Assembly: GCA_033239125.1 (NCBI GenBank)
Contig: BSWB01000004.1
Coordinates: 123,575,235-123,639,234 of the forward strand
Length of the DNA stretch: 64,000 nt
Source: Fagopyrum homotropicum
Taxonomy: Eukaryota; Streptophyta; Magnoliopsida; Caryophyllales; Polygonaceae
Direction: 5' to 3'
How positions within the stretch are numbered: position 1 is the first letter of the stretch; each line of letters opens with the position of its first letter. Made by a program: the position numbers and the translations under genes. The notes beneath the pieces were generated by a model, which saw nothing but the letters and a program-made list of their open reading frames with translations, was not told the DNA's origin and made no database searches. Of this stretch, positions 42,299-52,560 are shown in pieces.

Positions 42299-43634
42299 TG
42301 TAACGCCCCGTTTATTCGGGTGCGTCCCAACTTTGCTCTTCTCCCTACCATCGATTCGTTATGGCTTGAGTTCTTATTTAAAGTATATTTTTTTAGATTT
42401 AAAAATAACTTGTCCGGGTATTCAATTATTTTTTTTGGGATACATGTACGTATTCCCTTTTTATTTTTTTTATTTTATTAATTTAATTTTGTCAAAAATC
42501 GGGATTTACCGATCCCGGAAAATCTCGTTCCGTATGTAAATCGAGTAATTATTTTTATAAGCGCTACTCTTTACTCTTTTATTTATTTTTCTTTTTTCCT
42601 TTTCCTTTTCTTTTTCTTTCTTCTTCTCTCTTTTTTCTGGGTGATGCGTGCTGTTGGACCTCCTGAGGAGCGTCTCCTCGTTTGCCCTCCGCTGCAGCTT
42701 TTCCCCAGGCTAGCGTTGGCCGACCTCTCGAACCCCACCTCCTAGTGAAGACCCCCAACAGCAGCACCCCTCACTCACACTCACACTCACCCATTCTCTC
42801 AATCTCTCCCTTACCTTCTCTTATCCCCCTCTGTTGGACCTCCTTGCCGCCCGTTTGTCCACCACGGTTGTGCAACTGCTGCTCGACGCCGCCAAAGGAC
42901 TCGCCGGAAAGAACCGCATCCGCCGTCCTCCGCCCGAGCCACCTATGCCGCCGGCGCTGTAAGTGGCCGCCTTCTTCTCCCTCCTTTCTTCCTTTCCTTT
43001 CCTCTGTATGACAGCCATGCCCTAATCTTGTAGCAACGCCGGAGTGGGTCACCTCTAAGATTGATGTTGATTGATGGATTGATGTTGATTCTAAGATTGA
43101 GGTAGTATTGGGATCTTGTGAGGTTGTTTATGGCTTTATGTTGCATGATGAGCTTGTGAGAATCTACGAGTTGAGGTTGTATGATTGTTGAGATTGTGGA
43201 GACTAGAAAGAGAGTATCCTAGTGGTGTTTTGAGTTATGATCTTGCGAGATCCGAAGGTTTAGAAGTCTTAGGACTTCTAGCTTTTGTTGACTGTGATGT
43301 GAGCACGAGGGATTCTAGGATGCGGTCTTAGAATTGAGAGCCAAATGGTCTTGCGTAGATCATTTGTATAGAAGTCTAAGACTTCTATTATGAGTGTGTT
43401 GTTGTTGATATAGTTATTTTCTTGTGAGCAGGTTATGAGCTTCCTCCCCTAAGGAAGCGAGAGTGTTGTGAGTTGAGTGTGGTGACGAGGTAAGTCTCCA
43501 GACTTACTTAGCTCGTATTCCTTGTATTAGCATCTATGTGTGTTTGGTGGTGTGTGTTTATTCTTTATTGTTTATAACAACTAAACCGGAATTAGGACCA
43601 CCGACCTTTATATTATTCGGCAGTTGAGTGTGGT
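42299..43634 (+). repeat. TE7 LTR, internally fused to the interior
   Basis: It is related to the TE9 LTR across its length but diverged. A GC-rich, pyrimidine-rich stretch lies at 42660-42970. Dyads CTTCC..GGAAG (43439-43458) and GTAAGTC-TCCA-GACTTAC (43490-43507) correspond to those in TE2 and TE9. Near 43624 the phrase GTTGAGTGTGGTGACG, also present at 43473, leads straight into GGGTAGAATGTACGGACCACC. That phrase lies downstream of the PBS in TE9 (reverse complement near 60040-60060), so LTR end, PBS and leader were lost between two similar phrases. The antisense and sense ORFs here are not convincing genes. Confidence 0.7.
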
Positions 43635-46152
43635 GACGGGGTAGAATGTACGGACCACCAACCAATAGGAACGTGGGTGGATGCTAACTAAGGCCAGAAT
43701 ATTTGAGAAGTGCATTGCAAAACATCATGGAAGAGTGCTTAAGTCTATGAAAGGGAGTTATACGAAACAACAAGGCCTAGAAGAGTATGGCTACCTTATA
43801 AAGGAAATGAAGCATGGAATGAAGAAAGAATTAACGGAGTTTACGGTAAAGTACCCCGAGGAGGGTAGCCTTCATGAGCATGGTAACACGAGAAGTGTAG
43901 TAGTAGAATAATAAGTCGTTGACTTTGGAGAAGGTCAAATACAAGTTAAGCGGTGACAACTAAGAGCGCACAGGTGCGAATTGTCTATTGATGAGTGTAG
44001 AGGGGATGAGTAAACGAGATTATGGGATCATGAAGAGGGGTAACAAGGACGTGGAATATTCGTGGTGGTTGAATGTCGACAATAAAGAGGTATATCAAGG
44101 GAAGTGCAAATGTCTTAATCATGTAGCAAATTATCGATTCTAGCATGTGATAGTAACGTACCGTGTGGAGAGGGATTGTAACGAACTGGTGCGACTTTCT
44201 TAGGTAATGGGATCGGCATAGGGGGAAACGACACGGATAAGAATTATTAAGGTTTGATAAGAGTTAAGGGGATAGAGGAAGTGATGCTTTTCTATAGTTA
44301 ATACGTAAATGGAAATACATAAATTGGATGCATGATATGTTTGTGGTAATGAAATAGACGTTATGTTTTCGCGGAAAAAAGATTAGATAAATGTTTCAAA
44401 CTCACATGGAAGAGGCATGGTGGCTATGGCGTGAAAAGGGGGACCAAGATTAGAGCAACGTTGCAAGCTTAGAGTTTAGGATGTTAGTGCATGGTGAAGG
44501 AATGAGTGGATCTTTCAGTGATAGTGGTTGGAGAAATTCTGCCTAGCGTTCTCCATGGAGCATGCTGGTATGGTTGTGAAGTTGTTCATGGAATGCAAAG
44601 AGATGAATAAGGTGACCAACAAGAGTAAGAGAAGACCGAAGTTTTAAAGTTGTTGTCGATATGAGGTGTACAAGAAGTACATGAAAGATTGAGGTCAAAA
44701 CATCTACAGTTGGTTTGACGTTACATAAGGAAATGAAGTAGGTTCTACACCTACTCGAAGGAATGATGCAAGCTTATATATTATGCGAAGAACGGTCCCA
44801 CATGATGGGATGCCATAGAAGTAAAGAAGATAAGGTCAATTGTTTTCAAGCACGATTAAGGCGTATAGTTGGATCCTTATGGTGGCAATAAGTGAGAAAC
44901 CTTAGAAGATTTTTACAATCATGTCATCAAAGAGGGAGAATGAAATTAAGAAAAAGGAATACTTAAATAAGGCTACAAGAGTCAGAAGACTCGAGCAAGT
45001 CTCTCGAGTTCAAGAGATAAAGGATCTCGGAAAGAAGACGGTAAACATTGTAGCTAAAGATGGAACAATACACGTGTTTAAAGGACGTCACCCCAATTGA
45101 TCGAGGTAGATCATTAGTATCATGACCACTTGTAAAGTGATAAGACAAGATTGTGTCGGTTATTACGACGTGTGACGGGAGGAGAAAAGATGAAAGCTGA
45201 GATATCACGGATCCAATACGTCAGAATGTGGAATTTTCCACTAAGGTCGAGCTTGATTTAATTCCGATGTCTAAGGCGCCGTATGAAATAACACTTGTGC
45301 AGAGACATGAGTTGTGGAAGCGAGTGAAGGAAAAATTGCAAGAACTTAGTGATAAGATTTCATTAGAATTAGTGAAATGCTATGAAGAACTTTAAATATA
45401 TCTTAAACTCTTGATTGAAATTATTATGGAGAACACCGGTTTGCGAAGAGAGAGACGATCATCTCCGTTTGTACATCGATGTCTATAAGTTGAGCAAGAT
45501 GACAATGAAGGACCAATACCCCTCACAACGAATGCGAGACCTACGTAATCAGTTGCTAGGGTTGGTAGTCTCTTAGAAGATTGAGTTAAGATTTGATTGT
45601 CATTGTTTGAAAAGTTAGAATCCGTTACCGGGATATTGTAATTACGGTATTTTGGACCAACCAGGGTCACTGCGAGTTGTAGTTATTCCATATGGGCTTA
45701 CTGATGCCCCGGATAAGATATTTTGGGTATATTGGTGAAAAAGAGAGAAGTTGTATGACAAGTTGTCTCAGGATGACAACCCCCGAAGGACGTGGAAGAA
45801 GTTACAAGTTTCCTTGGATGTGCTGGTCATTACCGGATTTGGGGAGAGATTCTCTGAGTAACACCATATGTGGCTAACCTACTCCGAATGACGATGGAGT
45901 AATTAGTGAGAAGAAAATTGACAATAGAGATATTGAGAGCTAAGAGGAGATTCATTGGTGCAATTGTTTTGAAATTTTCTCGAGGTATGATGGGTCTGAA
46001 GTGTATAAGCGGTTCTCCTAAACAAGGTCTTAATGGAATATTGAGGAACGATGTAAAAGTAATAGCATACGTGTCTCGTGAGTAGAAGCAGTGTGGAGTA
46101 AAGTACTACCTTCATTACTTGGAACTCGCGGCAAGAAATGAGAAAACGTAAC
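43635..46152 (+). pseudogene. TE7 interior with eroded RT and RNase H
   Basis: No intact gene. The short ORF at 43681-43911 is not recognised. At 45215-45400 a reading recalls the protease-RT linker and RT start (VELDLIPMSKAPYEITL), and near 45460-45560 the LYIDVYKLSKMTMKDQYPL phrase is an eroded form of RLCIDYRELNKVTIKNRYPL. Near 46060-46130 VIAYVSRE and YYLHYLELAARN recall RNase H. Between 43920 and 45200 I recognise nothing. The same eroded text occurs in TE9 (57360-57640), so the erosion is older than both insertions. Confidence 0.65.
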
Positions 46153-47995
46153 TGATAACACGATTTATGACTTAGGTTTAGGTAATCATTTAGATAGATT
46201 TCTCACTCATTAATGCATGGTTTAGCACTAATTCACGACGTTTGCACTCAATTCACGTATTTTGTCGAGATAGACGTCTACATGGACTTGTGTATTGCTT
46301 TGTAGGTATTTCGGGGGTCTTTTAGACATTAACCGATACATTCGAGGGCCAAGCCTCATGATGGTACACATCCAAAGCTTTGGAGGAGCATAATTAGAGC
46401 AACAAAGGACACAAAGACCACTATTGGTGCAAGCAATGGAGCAGCTCATGGCTAGACGATGATAGCATGCTTCTGCTGAAGAAAATCGGACCAACTAGCA
46501 GATAAATCGGCCGATTTATTCCTCTAGGTCGATTTTCCTGCCTTTAACAACTTAAGCCACGTGTCCCACGATCTCTTGATCCGGCCTTGCTCTTGATGGA
46601 GAATATAAGTGGTCCTTCAAGCTGTTGCTGAAAAATCTCTCCTCTCCCACATTCTCATTCACAACTCATCCATTGGAGGAAGATTTGGGGGGAGGGGAAG
46701 AAAACTCTCAAGGATTGAAGGAAGAAGAAGAACACCATTCTAGGAGTGATAGTGAGGTTTTGAGTGATTTTGAGTTATTTTTGTAGTCTTGGATTGAAGA
46801 ACTATTGCAAGGATTGTTAGGAACGTTTTGTATCTTCATTTAAGAGTTTGTAAGTCTTGCTACAACTTAGATTAAGCTGAGATTTATTGATTTTACTTGC
46901 TTATCTTTCATTATTCATCTATGAGAACCATGTATGCTTGTATGATGATTTTGGATCTTGATATGCATACTATTGGCTAGTTTATTGTGATTCCGGAGTG
47001 ATGGATTGATGGTTATGGCTTGGGTGATGATAGGATGGACTTATATGTTAGTTTAGGATGATTTGATTGAACAAAACCTTAACTAGAGAGAAAAATCGCC
47101 CTGAGCATCAGCCAGATCGGCCGATTTAGCTGTAGAACAGCCCGATTTATTCTCCTGTTGCTCTTTAAATGATGAATCTGTATGTTAGGGTGTTAGGTTG
47201 TTAAATCCTAGTGTTTATTAAGTCTAATTTAGCTTAAGATCACCTAATGCTATCAATCTAAGCGAGGGAAGAGATCTACCCGATGATTTCCGACCTTAGT
47301 TACCTAAGATGATGAATGCTAGGTAGTAGTGAGCCTCATAAGCCGCTATTGGATCGAGTGTGCTAGGATTATTGCTTGAGACTTCCCTATTCCGAGACTT
47401 ACCCGGTAAGGAGAGGGTTACCCCTTAAGTAGTATCCGGTTTGTGTAGAACTCCCTACTTTAACCCCTTGAGACCTACCCGGTAATAGGAGTTAGATGCG
47501 GGACTAGTGAAGTGAGAGACCTACCCGGTGATTACTTCCATTGGTGAAACACTCTTCCCCAACACCGCAGCTTGTCCTTAGAATCCTTAGAACCTTGAGT
47601 ACAATGCCATAACCGGAAATCTTGACCTCTAGAATCCACTTTTCTCTCTTGATCATATACTTGTGTTATGAGTTACTTGGTTGTTTGCTAGTTGTGTTGT
47701 TAGATTGTTTTATTGTCTTGCTTGATTTGTGATCCTTGCTTGATCACTACAAAAACCAACCAAAAATATCGAGATTTTCATTTCTTTGTTCCTTGACCTT
47801 TTCTTTGATTAGATCCACACTATCTATGACCATTGTTTGACTCGATTTCACCATAGTCTTCGTGTTCGACCTCGGAATACTATCCCTTACTACAAACATC
47901 CCGTACACTGCGGGTTCGCTAGGAGTTAGGATAAATATAACGAGTATAAATTTAAAGCTTATTGCGTACACACATCACACGATCTTAGCGTAACA
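46153..47995 (+). repeat. TE8 5' LTR
   Basis: About 1843 bases from TGATAACACG to GCGTAACA. A TATA-like TATAAG lies at 46604. Clusters of the AAATCGGCCGATTT dyad lie at 46481-46542 and 47091-47150, at about the same distance into the LTR as the clusters of TE6. Three GAGACYTACCCGGTRA repeats lie at 47393, 47469 and 47514. Confidence 0.85.
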
Positions 47996-48001
47996 AGTTT
48001 T

Positions 48002-48019
48002 TGGCGCCGTTGCCGGGGA
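48002..48019 (+). other. TE8 primer-binding site, tRNA-Asp type
   Basis: TGGCGCCGTTGCCGGGGA, identical to the TE5 site, follows AGTTTT after the LTR end. Confidence 0.92.
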
Positions 48020-48138
48020 CTAGGTCTAGATTGAGTCTATTTTGTGATTGTTTATAGTGTAGATCTTTCTTGTTGCTTTTGATCTCTCTTTGGTTTGTGT
48101 CTTTGTTTTTTTTAGGACATCTCTTACTCCTTAGGTGT

Positions 48139-50025
48139 ATGCGAAGATCTCGTGGCAAGGATTTAGCTCCATTCGATCCCGAACCGGAGAAAACCCTTAG
48201 ATCTAGATCCAAGAGCATTAAAAAGGGAAAAGAGATGGCCGGAAGAGATCTCCAAGCTGAATTGGATGAAGCCTTAGAGCAAATAAGGATAAGAGATGAG
48301 CTCTTGGAGGAAGAAAGGAGACTTGCCAATGAGAGGCAAGAGGCAACTAGGAGGGAGATTGATGAGATTAGGCAAGCCCTTGTTCAAGGAGAGCTTAATC
48401 GCCAACAACCTCCACCTCCACCACCACAACCGCAGCCGGCGGCGAATGTTAGGGTTGTACCCATTGCTATTGAAGAGCCACAAACTTTTGGGAGACGTAT
48501 GGATCCCGCACAAAGAGCACACCGTCCGGGTGTGAACTTAGGAGATCCCGCAGCCCACAACTACGAGCTCCGCCCTCAAGTTCTACAAATGATCCGGCAT
48601 AATCAATTTGGAGGGATGGAGGGAGAGTCTCCTCATCAACACTTGATGAATTATGAGATTTTGATGGAGACTCTTAGACCGCCAAGATTGGAGAGCAACA
48701 ACCATAAGCTTCGGGCCTTCTCCTTCTCTCTCAAGGACAAAGCCTTAGCTTGGTATCAATCTATTCCACAAGGGCGAGTTGGTACTTGGGAGGAGATGAC
48801 AACCGAGTTTTTGACTAAGTTCTTCCCACCTTCCAAGACTACCGAATTGAGAGGGAAGATCAATGCCTTCGTGATGAAGGATAGAGAGAGTTTGTTCAAG
48901 TCTTGGGAGAGATTCAAAGACCTTCTCCTAGATTGTCCACACCATGGCATACCGAAAATTGAGCTATTAGAAATCTACTTCAAAGGACTTGATGAAGATA
49001 GTCAATTCAAGCTTCAGTCCCTTTCCAATAGGACTTTCATGGAGAAGCATGTGGATGATGCTTGGGAGTTTGTGGAGAAGCAAGCTCTAGTGATTGAGAA
49101 ATACTCCCATAGGAAGAGTGAAGGGAGAATGGCGGGAGCATATGAGGTGAGTGAAGTCACCATGAGCAATTTCAAGCTTGACGCTATCAACAATGAATTG
49201 AAGTTCTTGAGGGAGTTGTGTGCTACAACTTTGAAGAATCAAGCAACTCCTCAAGTGCTTCCACAAGCTAACATATCTTCCAAGGAGGAGGATGTGAATT
49301 ACATGGGAAGGGGCAATTACAACAACTATCAAGGCTCAAGGAACTTCAACAACAACCGGCAATTCAACAATTACCGGCCCAACCATAACCATCCCGGGTT
49401 TTCCTATTCTAACCCGGATGGAGCCTTGAACCCTCCCGCTTCCACAAGCACAACTCCACCACCAAAAGCTTCACAAGAACCTCCACCCGGATTTACTCAA
49501 CCTCCAAAGGATAGAACCGAAATGCTGTTTGAGCAATTGCTTGGAAGGTTGAGTGGTCTTGAGAGCACGGTGACTTCCATTTCCAAAGCTCAAAAAGTGT
49601 TGGAAGCACAAGTGTTCCAAAAGGCGGGTGAAGCCCATAGAGATCCGGGAAAGCTTCCCGGAAGGACCGAAGACAACCCAAGAGGCCAAGTGTTGGCCAT
49701 TATAACGAGGAGTGGGTTGAGCATGAAGGATCCTTTGCCCAAAGAGAATGCTAAAGGGAAGCAAGTGGTGAATGAAGGAGAGCCATTGCAAGAAGATGGG
49801 GGCAAGAGCAAAGATGTTGAGCCAACATATGTGGCACCGCCTCCATACAAGCCGCCACTACCGTTCCCTCAATCACGAGCAAGGGCTTGCTTGGACAATC
49901 ACTTTGGTAAATTCCTTGAACTTATATCTAAATTGCATATTAACATTCCGTTCATGGATGCTATCTTAGGTATGCCGGCATATGGTAAGTTTTTAAAGGA
50001 AATACTCTCCAACAAAAGGAAGTAG
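48139..50025 (+). CDS. gag: TE8 gag, intact open reading frame of 628 codons
   Basis: I start at ATG 48139 (MRRSRGKDLAPFDPEPEKT), which aligns with the TE6 gag start at 29832; an earlier in-frame ATG at 48070 lies in the leader. A coiled-coil-like acidic stretch (residues 30-85) is followed by a Pro/Gln run (about residues 90-105) and the retrotransposon gag domain (about residues 150-325, with SFSLKDKALAWYQSIPQG and FPPSKTTELRGKINAF). Then come an Asn-rich tract (NYNNYQGSRNFNNNRQFNNY) and a conserved linker ending KFLKEILSNKRK. No zinc knuckle is seen, as usual for Athila. The stop at 50023 (TAG) separates it from the in-frame protease. It forms the particle and packages RNA. Confidence 0.92.
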   Translation: MRRSRGKDLAPFDPEPEKTLRSRSKSIKKGKEMAGRDLQAELDEALEQIRIRDELLEEERRLANERQEATRREIDEIRQALVQGELNRQQPPPPPPQPQPAANVRVVPIAIEEPQTFGRRMDPAQRAHRPGVNLGDPAAHNYELRPQVLQMIRHNQFGGMEGESPHQHLMNYEILMETLRPPRLESNNHKLRAFSFSLKDKALAWYQSIPQGRVGTWEEMTTEFLTKFFPPSKTTELRGKINAFVMKDRESLFKSWERFKDLLLDCPHHGIPKIELLEIYFKGLDEDSQFKLQSLSNRTFMEKHVDDAWEFVEKQALVIEKYSHRKSEGRMAGAYEVSEVTMSNFKLDAINNELKFLRELCATTLKNQATPQVLPQANISSKEEDVNYMGRGNYNNYQGSRNFNNNRQFNNYRPNHNHPGFSYSNPDGALNPPASTSTTPPPKASQEPPPGFTQPPKDRTEMLFEQLLGRLSGLESTVTSISKAQKVLEAQVFQKAGEAHRDPGKLPGRTEDNPRGQVLAIITRSGLSMKDPLPKENAKGKQVVNEGEPLQEDGGKSKDVEPTYVAPPPYKPPLPFPQSRARACLDNHFGKFLELISKLHINIPFMDAILGMPAYGKFLKEILSNKRK

Positions 50026-51108
50026 GAGAAGTATGGGGAGATAAGAATGACGAAGAGATCCTCGGAGTTGATTCAAACGATGAAGGAGGAGATGCCTCCT
50101 AAGCTAAGGGATCTTGGATCCTTTTGTGTGCCAATCGGAGTAGGAGAAGTGAAGTATGACGCCCTATGCGATCGTGGGGAAAGTGTAAGCATCATCCCGC
50201 TTGCACTTTGCACCAAGGTTGGGCTAGGAGAGCCGAAGCCGGTCAAGATGACCCTTTACATGGCGGACCACTCAATCACTCATCCGGTTGGAATATTGGA
50301 AGACATTCCGGTGCAACTAGGGAAGTTCTATGTGCCCATAGACTTCGTTGTTTTGGACATCCCGGCGGACTATCCGGTTCCTATCATCTTGGGGAGACCT
50401 TTCCTAGCTACTTCCGGATGTCTAGTGGATTGCAAGAATGGAGTTCTCTCCTTCAACATTGGAGAAGAGAATATCAAGTTTAAGCTGTCCACAATGATGA
50501 AAGGGCCAACCCTTGATGAAGATGTATTCAACATAGTCGAGGAAGAGGAGTCTAGAGAGGTTGTGAGCTCAATCTTGCTCAAGGACCCACTTGAGAAGGT
50601 TCTTAGCCTAAGTATGATGGAAGAAGGTGTTGAGGAGAGTAGCAATGAAGTAATCAAGGCCTTGAATGCATTGGACGAGCTACCAAGTGTTGGATTTGAA
50701 GTGCTAGAAGAAGAGAGAAACAGGCAGAAAAATCGGCCTGACTGGGCTAAATCTGCCGATTTTGGGACTTATGCTGATGTCTCATCAAATTCTGCAAAAA
50801 CAGAAACTCAGATCGACCTACCCTCAGGAAAATCGGCCGATTTATCCTCCTGGGTCGATTTTCCTGAGTCTTTTCAGCACCAACCACTTGAATGTGAGCA
50901 ATCATCAAGGGACTTCAAGGAGGCTTCCATGGCTTTGCAATCATCTCAACCTACATTGTATGGATCGTCTCCAACCGAAAAAGGTCCTCCTCAACTTGAT
51001 CATAAACCTCTTCCTTCTCATTTAAAGTATGCTTTCCTTGGTTCAAATTCTACTTATCCGGTGATTGTGAATGCATCTTTGAATGATGATGAATTAATAG
51101 ATTGTTGA
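50026..51108 (+). pseudogene. TE8 protease and protease-RT linker
   Basis: It is in the gag frame, directly after the TAG at 50023, and open to 51106. The conserved start is GEIRMTKRSSELIQTMKEEM. The active site reads Asp-Arg-Gly-Glu at 50170-50181 where TE6 has Asp-Leu-Gly-Ser, so the Asp is kept but the neighbours are changed and activity is doubtful. ILGRPFLATSGCLVDCKN follows. The linker carries the AAATCGGCCGATTT cluster at 50727-50862, coding a variable Ser/Asp/Lys-rich stretch. The frame changes near 51100 into RT. Confidence 0.9.
50727..50862 (+). repeat. AAATCGGCCGATTT cluster in TE8 protease-RT linker
   Basis: Copies at 50727-50738, 50749-50765, 50829-50843 and 50852-50862. The last two, with about 40 bases around them, are nearly the same as the LTR segment at 46504-46542, including the GGTCGATTTTCCTG tail. 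A block of sequence is thus shared between LTR and coding linker of one element. Confidence 0.92.
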
Positions 51109-52151
51109 ATGAATTGAAACTGCATACAAAGGCAATAGGATACACCATTGATGACCTTGTTGGCATTAAGCCCTCTTTGTGCATGCATAAGATAATGATG
51201 GAAGATAACCATAAACCCTCTATTGAACATCAAAGAAGATTGAATCCTATAATGAAAGAGGTAGTTAAGAAAGAGATCATTAAGTTGCTAGATGCGGGAA
51301 TTATCTACCCTATCTCGGATAGTAAGTGGGTTAGTCCCGTTCATGTAGTACCTAAGAAGGGTGGGATGACCGTAGTGACCAATGAGAACAATGAACTAAT
51401 CCCGACTAGGACGGTTACGGGGTGGAGGATGTGTATTGATTATAGGAAATTGAACATGGCCTCTAGGAAAGATCACTTCCCTCTCCCCTTCATTGACCAA
51501 ATGCTAGAGAGGTTAGCTCAATATTCTCATTTTTGCTATTTAGATGGCTATAGTGGATTCTTCCAAATCCCTATCCACCCCGATGACCAAGAGAAAACCA
51601 CCTTTACATGTCCATGGGGTACCTTTGCATATAGGAGAATGCCATTTGGGTTGTGTAATGCACCCGCCACCTTCCAAAGGTGTATGATGGCTATCTTTTC
51701 GGAATACATTGAAAATATCATGGAAGTGTTCATGGATGATTTCTCTGTTTATGGTTCTTCCTTTGATAATTGCTTGGCTAACTTGTCATTAGTATTGCAA
51801 AGATGTGAGGAGACAAATCTTGTCTTGAATTGGGAAAAATGCCACTTCATGGTAAGTGAAGGTATTATGTTAGGACACTTAGTGTCTAACCGAGGCATTG
51901 AGGTTGATAGGGCCAAGATTGAAACGATAGAGAAGTTGCCACCACCTACCTCGGTAAAAGGGGTAAGGAGTTTCCTAGGGCATGCCGGTTTTTACCGGAG
52001 GTTTATTCAAGACTTCTCTAAAATTTCTAAGCCTGTTACTAACCTACTAATGAAGGATGTTGAATTTGTTTTCTCCAAAGATTGCCTTGAGGCTTTTTGT
52101 AGGTTGAAGAACGCCTTGATCTCCGCACCTATAAGGCAACCTCCGGATTAG
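51102..52151 (+). pseudogene. TE8 reverse transcriptase, open until a late stop
   Basis: All RT regions are in one frame: WVSPVHVVPKKGG, WRMCIDYRKLNMASRKDHFP and MPFGLCNAPATFQRCM. The catalytic Phe-Met-Asp-Asp is at 51729-51740, and FLGHAGFYRRFIQDFSKIS marks the connection. The only visible defects are the frame change at its N-terminus and a TAG at 52149, where a Trp is expected before LPFEIMCDAS. It would need one frameshift repaired or bypassed to be made after protease. Confidence 0.92.
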
Positions 52152-52560
52152 AGTTTACCGTTTGAGATCATGTGTGATGCAAGCGATGTAGCCGTTGGGG
52201 CCGTTTTGCGGCAAATTAAAGATGGGCGCACTCATGCTATTTATTATGCTAGCAAGACGCTAGATGATGCCCAACTCAATTATGCTACCACCGAGAAGGA
52301 GTTGCTAGCGGTGGTGTATGCATTTGAGAAGTTCCGCTCATATCTTGTTGGAGCGAAGGTCATAGTTTATACGGATCATGCTGCGATCCGTTACCTCCTT
52401 ACCAAGAAGGATGCAAAGCCTAGGTTGATTCGGTGGATCCTTCTTCTACAAGAGTTTGATTTGGAAATCCGGGACAAGAAGGGATCCGAGAACTCAGTGG
52501 CGGATCACCTTAGTAGACTCCCACCATCGGAGCTTGAAAAGATGACATCCCGATTGATGA
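52152..52560 (+). pseudogene. TE8 RNase H
   Basis: It reads in the RT frame after the stop. IMCDASDVAVGAVLRQ gives the first Asp, TTEKELLAVVYAFEKFRSYL the Glu and YTDHAAIRYLLTKK the next Asp, and DKKGSENSVADHLSRLPP ends the domain. All catalytic positions look intact. The frame changes near 52550 before integrase. Confidence 0.92.

Larger units (their letters stand above)
42299..46152 (+). mobile_element. TE7, decayed chromovirus-like remnant
   Basis: It begins TGTAACGCCCCG, related to the TE9 LTR start TGTAATGCCCC. The LTR part (to about 43634) is joined by a deletion to an interior (43635-46152) with RT-type sequence but no usable ORF. The interior is close to the TE9 interior in reverse complement. 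It is cut at 46152 by TE8 within a sequence resembling RNase H. Confidence 0.75.

Noticed and set aside
42682..43052. Overlapping sense and antisense ORFs of 93-109 codons in the TE7 LTR
   Set aside because: Low-complexity Pro/Ser/Cys and Gly/Arg/Glu readings of a pyrimidine-rich stretch; no homologue recognised and no conservation in TE9.
43681..43911. A 76-codon ORF in the TE7 interior
   Set aside because: It might be a trace of gag, but I see no gag motif and the region around it is decayed.
46228..46494. An 88-codon minus-strand ORF in the TE8 LTR
   Set aside because: Inside an LTR, antisense, without homology or conserved features.
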